A stretch of DNA of 64,000 bases from Mangrovimonas aestuarii (lineage in GTDB: Bacteria > Bacteroidota > Bacteroidia > Flavobacteriales > Flavobacteriaceae), in assembly GCF_028767185.1 (NCBI RefSeq), contig NZ_JARACK010000002.1:248001-312000 (forward strand), given 5' to 3'. Shown here piece by piece: positions 1-7,714 of this stretch. Position 1 is the first letter of the stretch, and every line of letters starts with the position of its first letter. The notes below the pieces were generated by a model that did no database searches, was not told the DNA's origin, and was given only the letters and a program-made list of their open reading frames with translations. The position numbers were made by a program, and so were the translations under genes.

Positions 1-534
1 ACCAGCTCCCAGAAGAATTCCGTTGTCTGTGTTATTAAGGGCTTCTGGAGATCCTTCAATGATGTAATTGGCCATATTGGAGAGGCGTGCTTCTTCCATA
101 ATATCCACACCAGTTAAGTTACCTCCAAGGTCGATGGATCCGGACAGGTAAAATACCTGTGCTCGAAGTTGGGGGGTTGCGCCATTAACGTTTTTGTGGT
201 TTTTAAGGTAATTAAGGATAGGTAGAGCATTATGGATTTTCTTTTGGCTTTGTTTAGGCTTGACTGAATGCACCACGTTAAAAGCTTCGCTGAATTTCTT
301 ATAAAGTGATATTGGTTGTTTTTTCGAAGGTTCTATTTCATTGTAGAGGTGGATATGTGGCGTTTGGTTTAAAACGAGATCATCGAGCATTTTATTAAGC
401 CCTGTCATAAAGCTCACAAGGGTGATATAGGCGCCAATACCAAAGGTAACCCCCAATGAAGCAGTAACAGTCGATTTCATTTTGGTGACCAGGTGCGTCT
501 TTGCGATACCGAGTAATACCCTCCAATTAATCAT
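1..534 (-). CDS. ABC transporter permease, FtsX/MacB type (3' end beyond the window)
   Basis: The gene starts at an ATG at 534 and runs off the left edge without a stop (at least 177 codons). The N-terminus (MINWRVLLGIAKTHLVTK) is followed by one long hydrophobic segment at about residues 22-45 and then a soluble, presumably periplasmic domain, the layout of MacB/LolC-type permeases. Such proteins couple a cytoplasmic ATPase to export of lipoproteins, peptides or drugs across the envelope. The start overlaps the stop of the upstream adaptor gene as ATGA (531-534), so the two are translationally coupled. The ATPase gene would be expected further left, outside the window. The substrate is unknown. 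Confidence 0.8.
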   Translation of the reverse strand, partial: MINWRVLLGIAKTHLVTKMKSTVTASLGVTFGIGAYITLVSFMTGLNKMLDDLVLNQTPHIHLYNEIEPSKKQPISLYKKFSEAFNVVHSVKPKQSQKKIHNALPILNYLKNHKNVNGATPQLRAQVFYLSGSIDLGGNLTGVDIMEEARLSNMANYIIEGSPEALNNTDNGILLGAG

Positions 535-1607
535 GATTTTGGTTTTACAAGTGCTGTTGTCTCATCTATACCATCCAATATTTCGATACGCTCAAGGTTT
601 TGCAGACCGGTAACTACTTCAACCCAACCAGAATCTGTAAGTACTTTATTGTTGGATATATATGTTTTGGGGATGGTTAGGGCTTGCTCTTTGGTGGCAA
701 TAATAATATTACCTTCGCCAGATAGACCAGGGTATAGTACTTTAGGCGAATCTACAAAAATAGCTTCTACCAAAAAGGTTTGTGATCGTTCGTCTTTTTT
801 AGGGTATATTTTATCAACTGTGGCTTCAAAGACTTTACTTTTATAGGCATCTAAGGTGATGAGTGCTTTTTGGTTTAAAGCAACTTTTACAATATCCTCT
901 TCGTCAATAAGCATTTCTATAATGAATATTTTGTCACTCCCAACGGTTCCTAAAGGTTCCTGTATTAAAACCGTTTCTCCCGGATTTTTGTATAAGGCGT
1001 AAACTTTACCATTAATTTTACTTTTTATGGTAAAATCTTTAGTGTTAATAAGCGAAGTCCTGTAATTATTCTGAGCCTGTTTTAATTGTGTTTCCAGTTC
1101 ATTTTCCATCCGAAAACGTTTGTTTTTCAGTAGGGAAAGTTTGTTGGACGAAAGTTCGTAAGCGAGTTGCTTATTGTCCAATTCCATTTTAGAACCTATT
1201 TTTTGATTCCATAGGTTCTTTTGTCTGAAGTAGTTGATGGAATCATTTTTGTAACTAAGCTGCGCTGCGAGGATTTCATCTTCAATTTCATCTAAAATAG
1301 CCGCCCTCCCTTGGTAGTTCTCCTTGGCAAGCTGTAGGGAGAGTTTAGCATTTTCTGTATTGAGTTTTGGTGTGTTGTTTATTACCTGTATAATACTATC
1401 TCCCTTTTTAACATTGTCACCTTCCTCCAAATAATTAAAGTCTAGAATGCCGCTTACTGCCGAATAAATTTCATAAAGGCTGTCTGGTTGTATGGTGACA
1501 GAGGAATACACGGATTCCGTGAGAGGTACTTTTTGGGGATATATACGCTCTTCATCTTTGTTACATGAAAATAGAACGAGTAAAATAATCAAATAGCATT
1601 TGGACAT
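531..1607 (-). CDS. Periplasmic adaptor (HlyD/RND membrane-fusion) lipoprotein of an ABC efflux system
   Basis: This 358-residue protein has a short lipoprotein signal ending LFSC, with the lipidated cysteine at residue 15. Next comes a biotinyl-lipoyl-like half (EEGDNVKKGDSIIQV, about residues 58-75), a long helical hairpin (about 80-185), the second lipoyl half (around NGKVYALYKNPGETV) and a beta-barrel domain. This is the order of MacA/HlyD-type adaptors that bridge an inner-membrane pump to an outer-membrane channel. It overlaps the ABC permease gene by 4 bases, so the pair acts as one MacAB-like unit. A TGATAATTATCA dyad lies 53 bases before the start, suggesting control by a Crp/Fnr-type activator. 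The substrate cannot be deduced. Confidence 0.85.
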   Translation of the reverse strand: MSKCYLIILLVLFSCNKDEERIYPQKVPLTESVYSSVTIQPDSLYEIYSAVSGILDFNYLEEGDNVKKGDSIIQVINNTPKLNTENAKLSLQLAKENYQGRAAILDEIEDEILAAQLSYKNDSINYFRQKNLWNQKIGSKMELDNKQLAYELSSNKLSLLKNKRFRMENELETQLKQAQNNYRTSLINTKDFTIKSKINGKVYALYKNPGETVLIQEPLGTVGSDKIFIIEMLIDEEDIVKVALNQKALITLDAYKSKVFEATVDKIYPKKDERSQTFLVEAIFVDSPKVLYPGLSGEGNIIIATKEQALTIPKTYISNNKVLTDSGWVEVVTGLQNLERIEILDGIDETTALVKPKS

Positions 1608-1628
1608 ACCTCCATGTGTTTATGGGGT

Positions 1629-1671
1629 TAAAATTCTGATATATTTCCAGCTATAAAAATGATAATTATCA
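1629..1671 (-). promoter_or_regulatory. Fnr-like dyad and weak -7 element before the efflux adaptor gene
   Basis: TGATAATTATCA at 1660-1671 is a perfect 12-bp palindrome matching the TGAY-N4-RTCA sites found before ccoS, ccoI and hemN. At the same 29.5-bp distance from its centre lies GAATTTTA (minus strand, 1636 to 1629), a partial match to TAnnTTTA. This is the weakest member of the set because the first T of the -7 element is missing. Confidence 0.5.
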
Positions 1672-1776
1672 TAACAACCAGTTTGTAATCAGTACTATCT
1701 CTTAGTTAATAAACAGATTAAATTTATATAAAAAAAAACGATTGCTTTAGTAAGATGCTTAATAGTAGAGTAAAAC

Positions 1777-2328
1777 CTATTTTGAGTTTATTTTCGCCCA
1801 TTCCCATTTTAATAAAGAATAACAATCGGAATCCTCATGTTTGCCATCAACAACATAATCTTCACGCATAGTGCCTTCCTTGGTGAAACCATAGCGTTGA
1901 AGAAGTTTAATAGAAGGGGTGTTCCAGTTGGCAACCAACGCTTCGATTCTGTGGAGTTTCATTTTACTAAACCCAAAGTCCAGTACTTCAACCAAATTTT
2001 CTGTCATGAGTCCTTTTTGTTTATAGGAATCCTTCTTGAGACTGTAAAACAGTTCTGCTCTGCAATGCGATTTATTCCAAGTATGGTACCCGCATTCACC
2101 AATAGGTTGATTGGTTTCTTTATCGTGAATCAAAAAGAAAAACTGCGAAATACGAAAGGTTTCCATAGTGCCCTCGTGCATGCTTTTATAGTGCAGGTAA
2201 CTGGTTTCGTCAAGCCCAAAAAAAATCATGATTTCTGCCTTGGTTTTTGTGTTGAACTGTTCATGGATCAAGGCTGGTGTAACACTCTTTAACAATAATC
2301 GTTTGGTCCTAATGGTCGTGTCGGTCAT
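1777..2328 (-). CDS. GNAT family N-acetyltransferase, RimJ/RimL-like
   Basis: This 183-residue protein opens with IRTKRLLLKSVTP, the usual beta-1 strand of RimJ/RimL-type acetyltransferases. It contains LIHDKETNQPIGECGYHTW (strands 2-4), a region equivalent to the acetyl-CoA binding loop, and VANWNTPSIKLLQRYGFTK, the typical C-terminal helix and strand of the family. These enzymes transfer acetyl from acetyl-CoA to an N-terminal or small-molecule amine. The substrate is unknown. The gene stands alone on the minus strand with its own short upstream gap, and its length is normal for the family. Confidence 0.88.
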   Translation of the reverse strand: MTDTTIRTKRLLLKSVTPALIHEQFNTKTKAEIMIFFGLDETSYLHYKSMHEGTMETFRISQFFFLIHDKETNQPIGECGYHTWNKSHCRAELFYSLKKDSYKQKGLMTENLVEVLDFGFSKMKLHRIEALVANWNTPSIKLLQRYGFTKEGTMREDYVVDGKHEDSDCYSLLKWEWAKINSK

Positions 2329-2381
2329 CGGTTTTAAATTTAAATTATTGATGGTAGACTAGGGTATTCTAAGTCTAATAT

Positions 2382-2774
2382 TTACGGCAAGGGAATTTTT
2401 TCCTCAACCAGTAAATTACCTGGTTTGTCATAATAACAAACCGACATGTCGATCATATGGGTTACCCATTTATCCACACCAGCTGCAGCTGCCTCTTTGC
2501 AAAAGGTTAAATAATCGGTTTTTCCGTCTTGGTGTATTTTTAAGGCTTGCTTTAATGCCTCTGAAGAACTTAAGTCGTTCACCGTTATTATGGGGTATTT
2601 GCTTTTATCTTGTAAAGAAAAGTTATTCGTTCCAAAATAGGTAGTTTGCCCATCGGTTACAACGTTTTCATAATAGATAACACCTATATTTTTTAAATCC
2701 TGAACCAATTTTGGGAAATCCGCCCCACCTTTTACCTTTCCAAAAGCTTGGTGTATTTGGTCTAACGTGAACAT
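2382..2774 (-). CDS. DUF1398 family protein (YbcV-like)
   Basis: This 130-residue soluble protein begins MFTLDQIHQAFGKVKGGADF and contains YYENVVTDGQTTYFG, both typical of the DUF1398 family that includes E. coli YbcV, whose function is not established. It has no signal peptide or membrane segment. A good -7 element (TATCTTTA, minus strand, 2803 to 2796) lies about 22 bases upstream of the ATG, so it has its own promoter. The gene ends 54 bases from the convergently read end of nothing else; it stands as a single-gene unit. Confidence 0.75.
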   Translation of the reverse strand: MFTLDQIHQAFGKVKGGADFPKLVQDLKNIGVIYYENVVTDGQTTYFGTNNFSLQDKSKYPIITVNDLSSSEALKQALKIHQDGKTDYLTFCKEAAAAGVDKWVTHMIDMSVCYYDKPGNLLVEEKIPLP

Positions 2775-2948
2775 TTTAATTGTTTATAAGTATCTTAAAG
2801 ATAAATAAAACAGGTTATTTATTTTAAAGAGATATGTCCGTTCGAGTGTTTTTTTGTGAAGTAAAAATGGAACAAAATGTTTAGAGAACAATGTTTTTGC
2901 TTTATTCGCCATCGGTGATTTTGAGAGCTTATATTGCTATTTAAGGAT

Positions 2949-3426
2949 TTATATGTTTGGTAGAAGTTTTCGTTCAATACTTTCTGCAACCTTTTTCAAA
3001 CCTTCATTTTTGTTGATCAGGAATTTGGTCATGTAGTTTTTAAGAAACAACCAATCTGCAAATTGTCCTAAAAAATCCAACGGGAGATGCATATTCAAAT
3101 CTGTCGGTCATTAATGTAAACTCACCAATTTTTTCAAAACTATGCAAATGCGTCATAGACTTAAAAGTTCCTTTAATCATGGTATCCCTAAAATGATTGG
3201 GTTTTTCCATTTCAACCATTTTTACGGTTAACTGTTGGGTAATTCCCAAGTGTGTGGCACGCCAAGTTACGGTTTCATGGAGCTCCATCAAGCCTTTTGT
3301 TCTGCCAGCTATCGCTTCCTCCTTGGTTTCGGTAGTCGTTGCCTTGTGGAGGTCAATGTCTCTGGCGAGATCGAATACCCGTTCTATTGGTGCATTAATT
3401 TTGGTAGTGAGGACGATGGTTGGCAT
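2949..3426 (-). pseudogene. SRPBCC (START-like) ligand-binding protein, broken by a one-base frameshift
   Basis: From the ATG at 3426 the protein reads MPTIVLTTKINAPIERVFDL, the standard start of SRPBCC cell-division-inhibitor-like proteins, and stays in frame to DRFEYASPVG. There the frame runs into a stop at 3040. Removing one G from the GGG at 3082-3084 gives SPLDFLGQFADWLFLKNYM followed by a normal C-terminus ending ERKLLPNI and a stop at 2949-2951. The repaired length is about 158 residues, normal for the family. The 478-base span is one base more than a multiple of three. The frameshift may be real or a sequencing error. Confidence 0.85.
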
Positions 3427-3448
3427 TTATATAGCAATATCAGAACAA

Positions 3449-3739
3449 TTACTCCTCAGCATTTTCATAGGTGTTAAAAATTAATGAATAACCATATTCC
3501 ATAATGTCTTCATAATGCTCTCTGTGTTCCAAATTCATATCCTCTATGGTTTCTATTGGATAGTATTCTTCCTCAAGCTCGAGCACTTCCCAACCATTAT
3601 CCTGAATGTAATATCGGGCTAGGGCATAGGCCCCATCAATGTCTTTGTAGTTTATAAATAATACGGCATAGGCGCCTTCTACCTGTCTGTAGTGTTCCGA
3701 TTGTTCTGTGGGCCTCACGTGGGCGATGATTTGGTACAT
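3449..3739 (-). CDS. Small acidic hypothetical protein
   Basis: I do not recognise a named family. From the ATG at 3739 the product is 96 residues beginning MYQIIAHVRPTEQSEHYRQ. An upstream ATG at 3838 in the same frame is possible, but the extra 33 residues are basic, cysteine-containing and low in complexity, unlike the rest. The body mixes beta-like stretches (AYAVLFINYKDIDGAYALA) with a very acidic C-terminus (ELEEEYYPIETIEDMNLEH). There is no signal peptide or membrane segment. It lies 22 bases from the start of the SRPBCC gene and could be its operon partner. Confidence 0.55.
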   Translation of the reverse strand: MYQIIAHVRPTEQSEHYRQVEGAYAVLFINYKDIDGAYALARYYIQDNGWEVLELEEEYYPIETIEDMNLEHREHYEDIMEYGYSLIFNTYENAEE

Positions 3740-3851
3740 ATGGTTGTGATGTTTGTTTTTGTGATAACGGTTCAGTGCATATTTTCGGTTTACCGTTCTT
3801 GAATATAGCACTTTAAAAAGGCAAGCTAAAGTATGCATATTGTTAGATGCA

Positions 3852-4541
3852 TTACAATAATCTAATTTTTTTTTCAGTTAGTGTGTCATATGCCTTTAAG
3901 AACTCTGGAAGTCTTTCTTGCCATGGGAAATTATTCTTTTTATGGTGTTTCACTTTATTCAGGTATTTTCTTCCATTGTGGATGTCCATTATAGATGTCT
4001 CTGAAAAATCTAGTTTTTCACATAATTTATTAATGATTGACTCTAATTTATCGTCCTCAGTTATTAAACCATGATTACTTGCATGTACTCTTATCCGTAT
4101 TTCAAAGATTGCCAGTTTCTTGTAGGCTGTGTTTGGGATATGATCATCTTGAATACTTCCAAATTTTATGAAACACTCCTTTGAGAATATTTTCAGAGCG
4201 TTTGCAGATGATAGCATTTGAACAAAGTTGCATTCATTTTTTAGATGCTTAATTTCCTCCAACCTGTTCCCTTCTCCATAAACCTTTGTTTCTTTGCCTA
4301 ATCCTCCAACGACAAAAATTGGTAAATCTGAATCTATCAATTGAATGAACTCATTGAAATTACCATGTTTTATTGAGTTAAATTCAAATCGGACATCTGA
4401 AATGTTTTTTTTGTTTTTCAGAACTTTCAACATATAACCAACAGTATCGGCAATGATTAACTCTAAATCTTTATCCTTTTTGTTCACTGTTGATCTCTGT
4501 TTTATTGCACCTAACATATGTAGGTATTGTCTGTTTATCAC
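3852..4541 (-). CDS. Hypothetical protein, 229 residues
   Basis: No family is recognised. The protein is soluble and lysine-rich, with alternating charged helices and two possible beta regions (LPIFVVGGLGK near residue 93 and LAIFEIRIRVHASNHGLIT near 155). The GGLG turn could bind a phosphate, but no full P-loop is present. It is monocistronic on the minus strand. Its upstream region carries one copy (4550-4619) of a ~70-bp repeat that recurs at 6622-6692, so the gene may have been separated from or joined to its neighbours by recombination. Confidence 0.6.
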   Translation of the reverse strand: MINRQYLHMLGAIKQRSTVNKKDKDLELIIADTVGYMLKVLKNKKNISDVRFEFNSIKHGNFNEFIQLIDSDLPIFVVGGLGKETKVYGEGNRLEEIKHLKNECNFVQMLSSANALKIFSKECFIKFGSIQDDHIPNTAYKKLAIFEIRIRVHASNHGLITEDDKLESIINKLCEKLDFSETSIMDIHNGRKYLNKVKHHKKNNFPWQERLPEFLKAYDTLTEKKIRLL

Positions 4542-4549
4542 ACCAAATT

Positions 4550-4619
4550 ATTAAAAAATCCTTACTGTAGGAAATAACATTATAGGAGTTTTTTGGAAGA
4601 TATCAACAGCTTAAAGTTT
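4550..4619. repeat. Direct repeat copy 1 (~70 bp) flanking the marR-ridA operon
   Basis: The stretch contains CTTACTGTAGGAAATAACAT, then GGAGTT, ATATCAACA and CTTAAAGTTT, in the same order and spacing as at 6622-6692. I count roughly 80% identity over 70 bases. Both copies are in the same orientation, about 2.07 kb apart, and enclose the three-gene marR operon. The rest of the 4542-4801 gap shows nothing further that I can assign. Confidence 0.75.
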
Positions 4620-4801
4620 TACAAGGGAATAATTGAATATGTTAGTTTTTATAGTTTGGTAGCCTATTGGTTTGTAATGCAAATGTGGGCGACTAGGGGG
4701 AAACTCACCAAACCGAAAAACTTAAAACCAGCTACAATTTTTGAAAATAGTACGGCCTAGAGTATTTTACATAAATAGTGTTCCCAAGTTTTTTTGCTAA
4801 G

Positions 4802-5191
4802 TTATTTTGCCACAATGGCATCTACTTCTATTTCTATTAACCAATCTGGATTAATAAAACCTGATACCTGAATAATGGTGTCTACAGGTTTAATGGTCTT
4901 AAAATAGGACGCTCTTATATTGGCTGCAACATTCCAGTCCTCAATGTTGGTCAATAGCATTCTTGTTCTAACCACATCTTCTAAACTTGACCCAGCTTTT
5001 TCTAGAGCTATTTTAATTGTTTCCAAACATTGTTTAGTTTGCGAAGCTATATCACCAATGCCTACGGTGTTTCCGTTGGCATCTAATGGAGCGGTTCCAC
5101 CAATGGTAATATAGGGTCCAACACGTACGGCACGACTAAACCCTACTATATCTTCATATGGACTTCCACTTGCTATTAATACTCTTTTCAT
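4802..5191 (-). CDS. RidA/YjgF family (Rid) protein
   Basis: This 129-residue protein matches the RidA fold throughout: GFSRAVRVGPYITIGGTAP near the start, a central helix KQCLETIKIALEKAGSSLED, VVRTRMLLTN with the conserved arginine, and a C-terminal ASYFKTIKPVDTIIQVSGF. Proteins of this family deaminate reactive enamine/imine intermediates or serve related hydrolase roles. The typical C-terminal glutamate (IEIEVDAIV) is present. It is the third gene of a tight operon, 14 bases after the Tat-cupin gene and behind marR, so its expression is probably controlled by that regulator. Confidence 0.9.
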   Translation of the reverse strand: MKRVLIASGSPYEDIVGFSRAVRVGPYITIGGTAPLDANGNTVGIGDIASQTKQCLETIKIALEKAGSSLEDVVRTRMLLTNIEDWNVAANIRASYFKTIKPVDTIIQVSGFINPDWLIEIEVDAIVAK

Positions 5192-5205
5192 ATTTATGCT
5201 TTAAA

Positions 5206-5958
5206 CTATTCATTTCTTATTTTGAGCATTTGTTCATTGGCTTTCTTGAAAATAGCACGTATTACATCGCCATTGGAAGGCTCTTCTACTAAAGTTTCTG
5301 GATCCCATTGGCTTCGTTCTGTTGCAAAAAAATCACCTCCATAAATATGGAGACCACCAGTAAACCGCTGAAGTGGATTTGTGACAGAGTGAATTGCATT
5401 TGTGTTAAGTGAAGCAACATCTCCAGCAAATAAACACCTGACGTCATTGGCTTCTAATCCTTTCTTTTGGCGTTCCCATAAAATGTTGTCTTCTCGACCA
5501 GTGTAGATACCTATATTTGCCCACATTTTATGATTATGTGGCATAAGGTTCATTTGTGGAGACCATGATGCAGCAAAAATGGTGAGATCTTTTGATCTTA
5601 GAAAAACTTTTAAACCCGCTTCGGTTGGTCTGCCAATAGCTTTTAACATGGCAGTTGGGTTCGATACTGCTTTTTTCAAAACGTCCTTAACTGCTTCTTG
5701 AGAGTTTGACTCTTTATTTGCTTCAATACAGTCTTCAATAAACTTTTGCATATCTATAAACTCCTTTTCCTTGACAGGAATTATCCGCTCACCAGGATCT
5801 AAAGCACTCAAAGGTACTTCTGTCATTGACAAAGACATAAAAGCAGGAAGAACAGAAAAACTTAAACCTAACCCTAAGGTTTTTATCATTCTTCGTCTTG
5901 AGATTTCAAAAACATTCTGTTTTGGGGTGACGTTTTTATTTTTTTTGATAATAATCAT
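5206..5958 (-). CDS. Tat-exported cupin-fold protein, cysteine-dioxygenase-like
   Basis: The 250-residue product carries a twin-arginine signal (SRRRMIKTLGLGLSFSVLP, about residues 20-38) and so is probably exported folded, with its cofactor, to the periplasm. The mature part contains MPHNHKMWANIGIYTGRED, the metal-binding H-x-H plus following strand of a double-stranded beta-helix, and a later HSVTNP that can supply the third histidine. This matches the predicted metal-dependent enzymes related to cysteine dioxygenase. The substrate is unknown. It sits 12 bases after marR and 14 before ridA in one operon. A thiol-dioxygenase role is an inference from fold only. Confidence 0.7.
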   Translation of the reverse strand: MIIIKKNKNVTPKQNVFEISRRRMIKTLGLGLSFSVLPAFMSLSMTEVPLSALDPGERIIPVKEKEFIDMQKFIEDCIEANKESNSQEAVKDVLKKAVSNPTAMLKAIGRPTEAGLKVFLRSKDLTIFAASWSPQMNLMPHNHKMWANIGIYTGREDNILWERQKKGLEANDVRCLFAGDVASLNTNAIHSVTNPLQRFTGGLHIYGGDFFATERSQWDPETLVEEPSNGDVIRAIFKKANEQMLKIRNE

Positions 5959-5970
5959 AATTGTGCTTTT

Positions 5971-6456
5971 TTAAGTTTTGTTGTACTCATTGTAAAAGCG
6001 CTCATATAAAGGCATTGTCTTTAATGAAGCTTCAATGTTATCGAGATGATTTATAATTGAAAGATCTTCATTTAGCATTAGATAAATAGCATGCTCACAA
6101 CTGTTCCATATTCGTTCAAGCTCAGGAATGAGGTCGAGGGATTTTTGTGTTAGTTTTATATTTTGTTTTCTCTTATCGTTAGTATCTTTTTCAGAAACTA
6201 TATAGCCTTTGGAGGTCATCTTTTTAAGCATAGCTACTGTGGATGGATGTGTATATCCTAACTCCTCAGCTATCTCGACCATAGTAAGTATTTCATTCTT
6301 TTTTAAAAGTTTGAATACTAAATGCCAACTAGGTTCAACATCAATATCTATTTGTTTAAAGAATTTTCTAGTATCGTGAATCATTTTGTCACTAATGCGT
6401 TTTAACCTATTATCTAGGGCTTTGTAACCAAGCTCTTTAATAAAATCTCTAGCCAT
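5971..6456 (-). CDS. MarR family transcriptional regulator
   Basis: This 161-residue protein has a winged helix-turn-helix at about residues 55-115: ILTMVEIAEELGYTHPSTVA is the helix-turn-helix, TSKGYIVSEKDTNDKRK the wing. Flanking helices would form the dimer interface. MarR proteins usually repress their own operon and respond to small aromatic or oxidising ligands. It heads the marR / Tat-cupin / ridA operon. A 30-bp perfect palindrome 34 bases upstream (6490-6519), next to a TATCTTTA -7 element at 6481-6474 (minus), is the obvious operator, so autoregulation is likely. Confidence 0.9.
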   Translation of the reverse strand: MARDFIKELGYKALDNRLKRISDKMIHDTRKFFKQIDIDVEPSWHLVFKLLKKNEILTMVEIAEELGYTHPSTVAMLKKMTSKGYIVSEKDTNDKRKQNIKLTQKSLDLIPELERIWNSCEHAIYLMLNEDLSIINHLDNIEASLKTMPLYERFYNEYNKT

Positions 6457-6473
6457 AATTTTATCGTGTGTTA

Positions 6474-6519
6474 TAAAGATACAAAATATTACTAAGTCAA
6501 CTACGTAGTTGACTTAGTA
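6474..6519 (-). promoter_or_regulatory. marR promoter with 30-bp perfect palindromic operator
   Basis: Positions 6490-6519 form a perfect inverted repeat with no spacer; each half reads TACTAAGTCAACTAC from the outside in. On the minus strand TATCTTTA (6481 to 6474) fits the -7 consensus, and the TTG inside the palindrome (6500 to 6498) can serve as the -33 element. A repressor bound here would cover the promoter. No second copy of the palindrome was seen in the window. Confidence 0.85.
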
Positions 6520-6621
6520 TATGGTTTGTTGATTTGAAATTAGGGTTGCATGTAATTAATATATAACTAAGAACATTGCTTTTAGTTCCATTAATGTTTT
6601 ATACGTTTATACCATCAAAAG

Positions 6622-6692
6622 ATTAAAAAACACCTTACTGTAGGAAATAACATTTGAGGAGTTCATACCAAAATATCAACAACTTAAAGTTT
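6622..6692. repeat. Direct repeat copy 2 (~70 bp) flanking the marR-ridA operon
   Basis: This copy matches 4550-4619, including the core CTTACTGTAGGAAATAACAT. It lies in the gap 6520-6823, between the marR promoter and the DUF2071 gene. Downstream similarity to the other copy fades out after CTTAAAGTTT. The rest of the gap is AT-rich and shows no gene. Confidence 0.75.
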
Positions 6693-6823
6693 AATTTAGA
6701 AGGCTAGTTTCTTATTGGATTAATAACCTGTTATCAACCCAAATGGTGTTATTGGTGATAAATAGATTTTTCTATATGTTGTTTTGCAAGGTTAGTTAGT
6801 GAGGGAGCGTAGTATTTACAGGA

Positions 6824-7558
6824 TTAAAAAGGCATGGTTTCGGTAACGGTTTTTATTGTTTTTTTGTTCTCTACTGTTATTTCAGAACCTTCTGCAAGCA
6901 TTACAGAAGTAGGTGTTAGTGAATTCATAAATTCAAATTCATTGCCATAAACAAGACCGAAATCCACCTTGATTTCATGATTTTCTACTTGGTAGACCAT
7001 CCATTTAGGATGCGTTACTTCATATTCATTTGATTTGTGTTCGTTAACTTTTGCATATCCCCAATAATGTTCTGTGATAAATTCTGTTTCGCTGTTGGGA
7101 TTTATTTCGAACATGTCTGTGCTAGACTGGATTTTAATAAAATTTTCAATTCCTGACTTTTCCCATTTGTATTCAACTGTTCTTTTACTTTCTGTTTTAC
7201 TCCAATTATGAGACATAGGCATGGTTTCATAATTTTCGTTATAAACCGTGTTAGCAACAAAAGTTAAAGCTCGTTTTGGAACAATTTCCTTCACAAAAAC
7301 AACGCCTCTTTTCCACTCTCCTTTATCATATCGTTTTACATAAAACCTTAAATTCACTTCTTCAAAGTTTATATGGTAAGGTACTTTTACTCCTAGTAAT
7401 TTGGTGTTTTTAAACATAAATCCTACTAAACTCACAAAACAATGTCCTTCCCACAAGTCTAATTCAGTACCGGCAGGAACGTATTTGTTAAGAACGGTTT
7501 TGTCAACAATGTAATTAGCAATGGCAAGTTTTCTCCATTCTGCTATTAGAAAGCTCAT
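6824..7558 (-). CDS. DUF2071 family protein (YqjF-like)
   Basis: This 244-residue soluble protein has the DUF2071 hallmarks: WRKLAIANYIVDKTVLNKYVP at the N-terminus, LDLWEGHCFVSLVGFMF, and VNLRFYVKRYDKGEWKRGVV. It ends in a strand-rich half with EHYWGYAKVNEHKSNEYEV. The B. subtilis relative YqjF belongs to a regulon induced by aromatic nitro compounds, but no enzymatic function is established for the family. The gene is monocistronic with an AT-rich leader. Its length is normal. Confidence 0.85.
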   Translation of the reverse strand: MSFLIAEWRKLAIANYIVDKTVLNKYVPAGTELDLWEGHCFVSLVGFMFKNTKLLGVKVPYHINFEEVNLRFYVKRYDKGEWKRGVVFVKEIVPKRALTFVANTVYNENYETMPMSHNWSKTESKRTVEYKWEKSGIENFIKIQSSTDMFEINPNSETEFITEHYWGYAKVNEHKSNEYEVTHPKWMVYQVENHEIKVDFGLVYGNEFEFMNSLTPTSVMLAEGSEITVENKKTIKTVTETMPF

Positions 7559-7714
7559 ATTTTTTAGGGGTATAAACTATAAAAAAGGGTAATGCGTAAA
7601 TATATTTTTGTTTCTGTGTGTCAATCTGCTCAATTTATTAAATAAATTTAATTGTGAGAAATGTAATGAATTGAGTTGTCCTTGAAGGTTTCAACAGTCT
7701 CACTTTAGTAGCGA

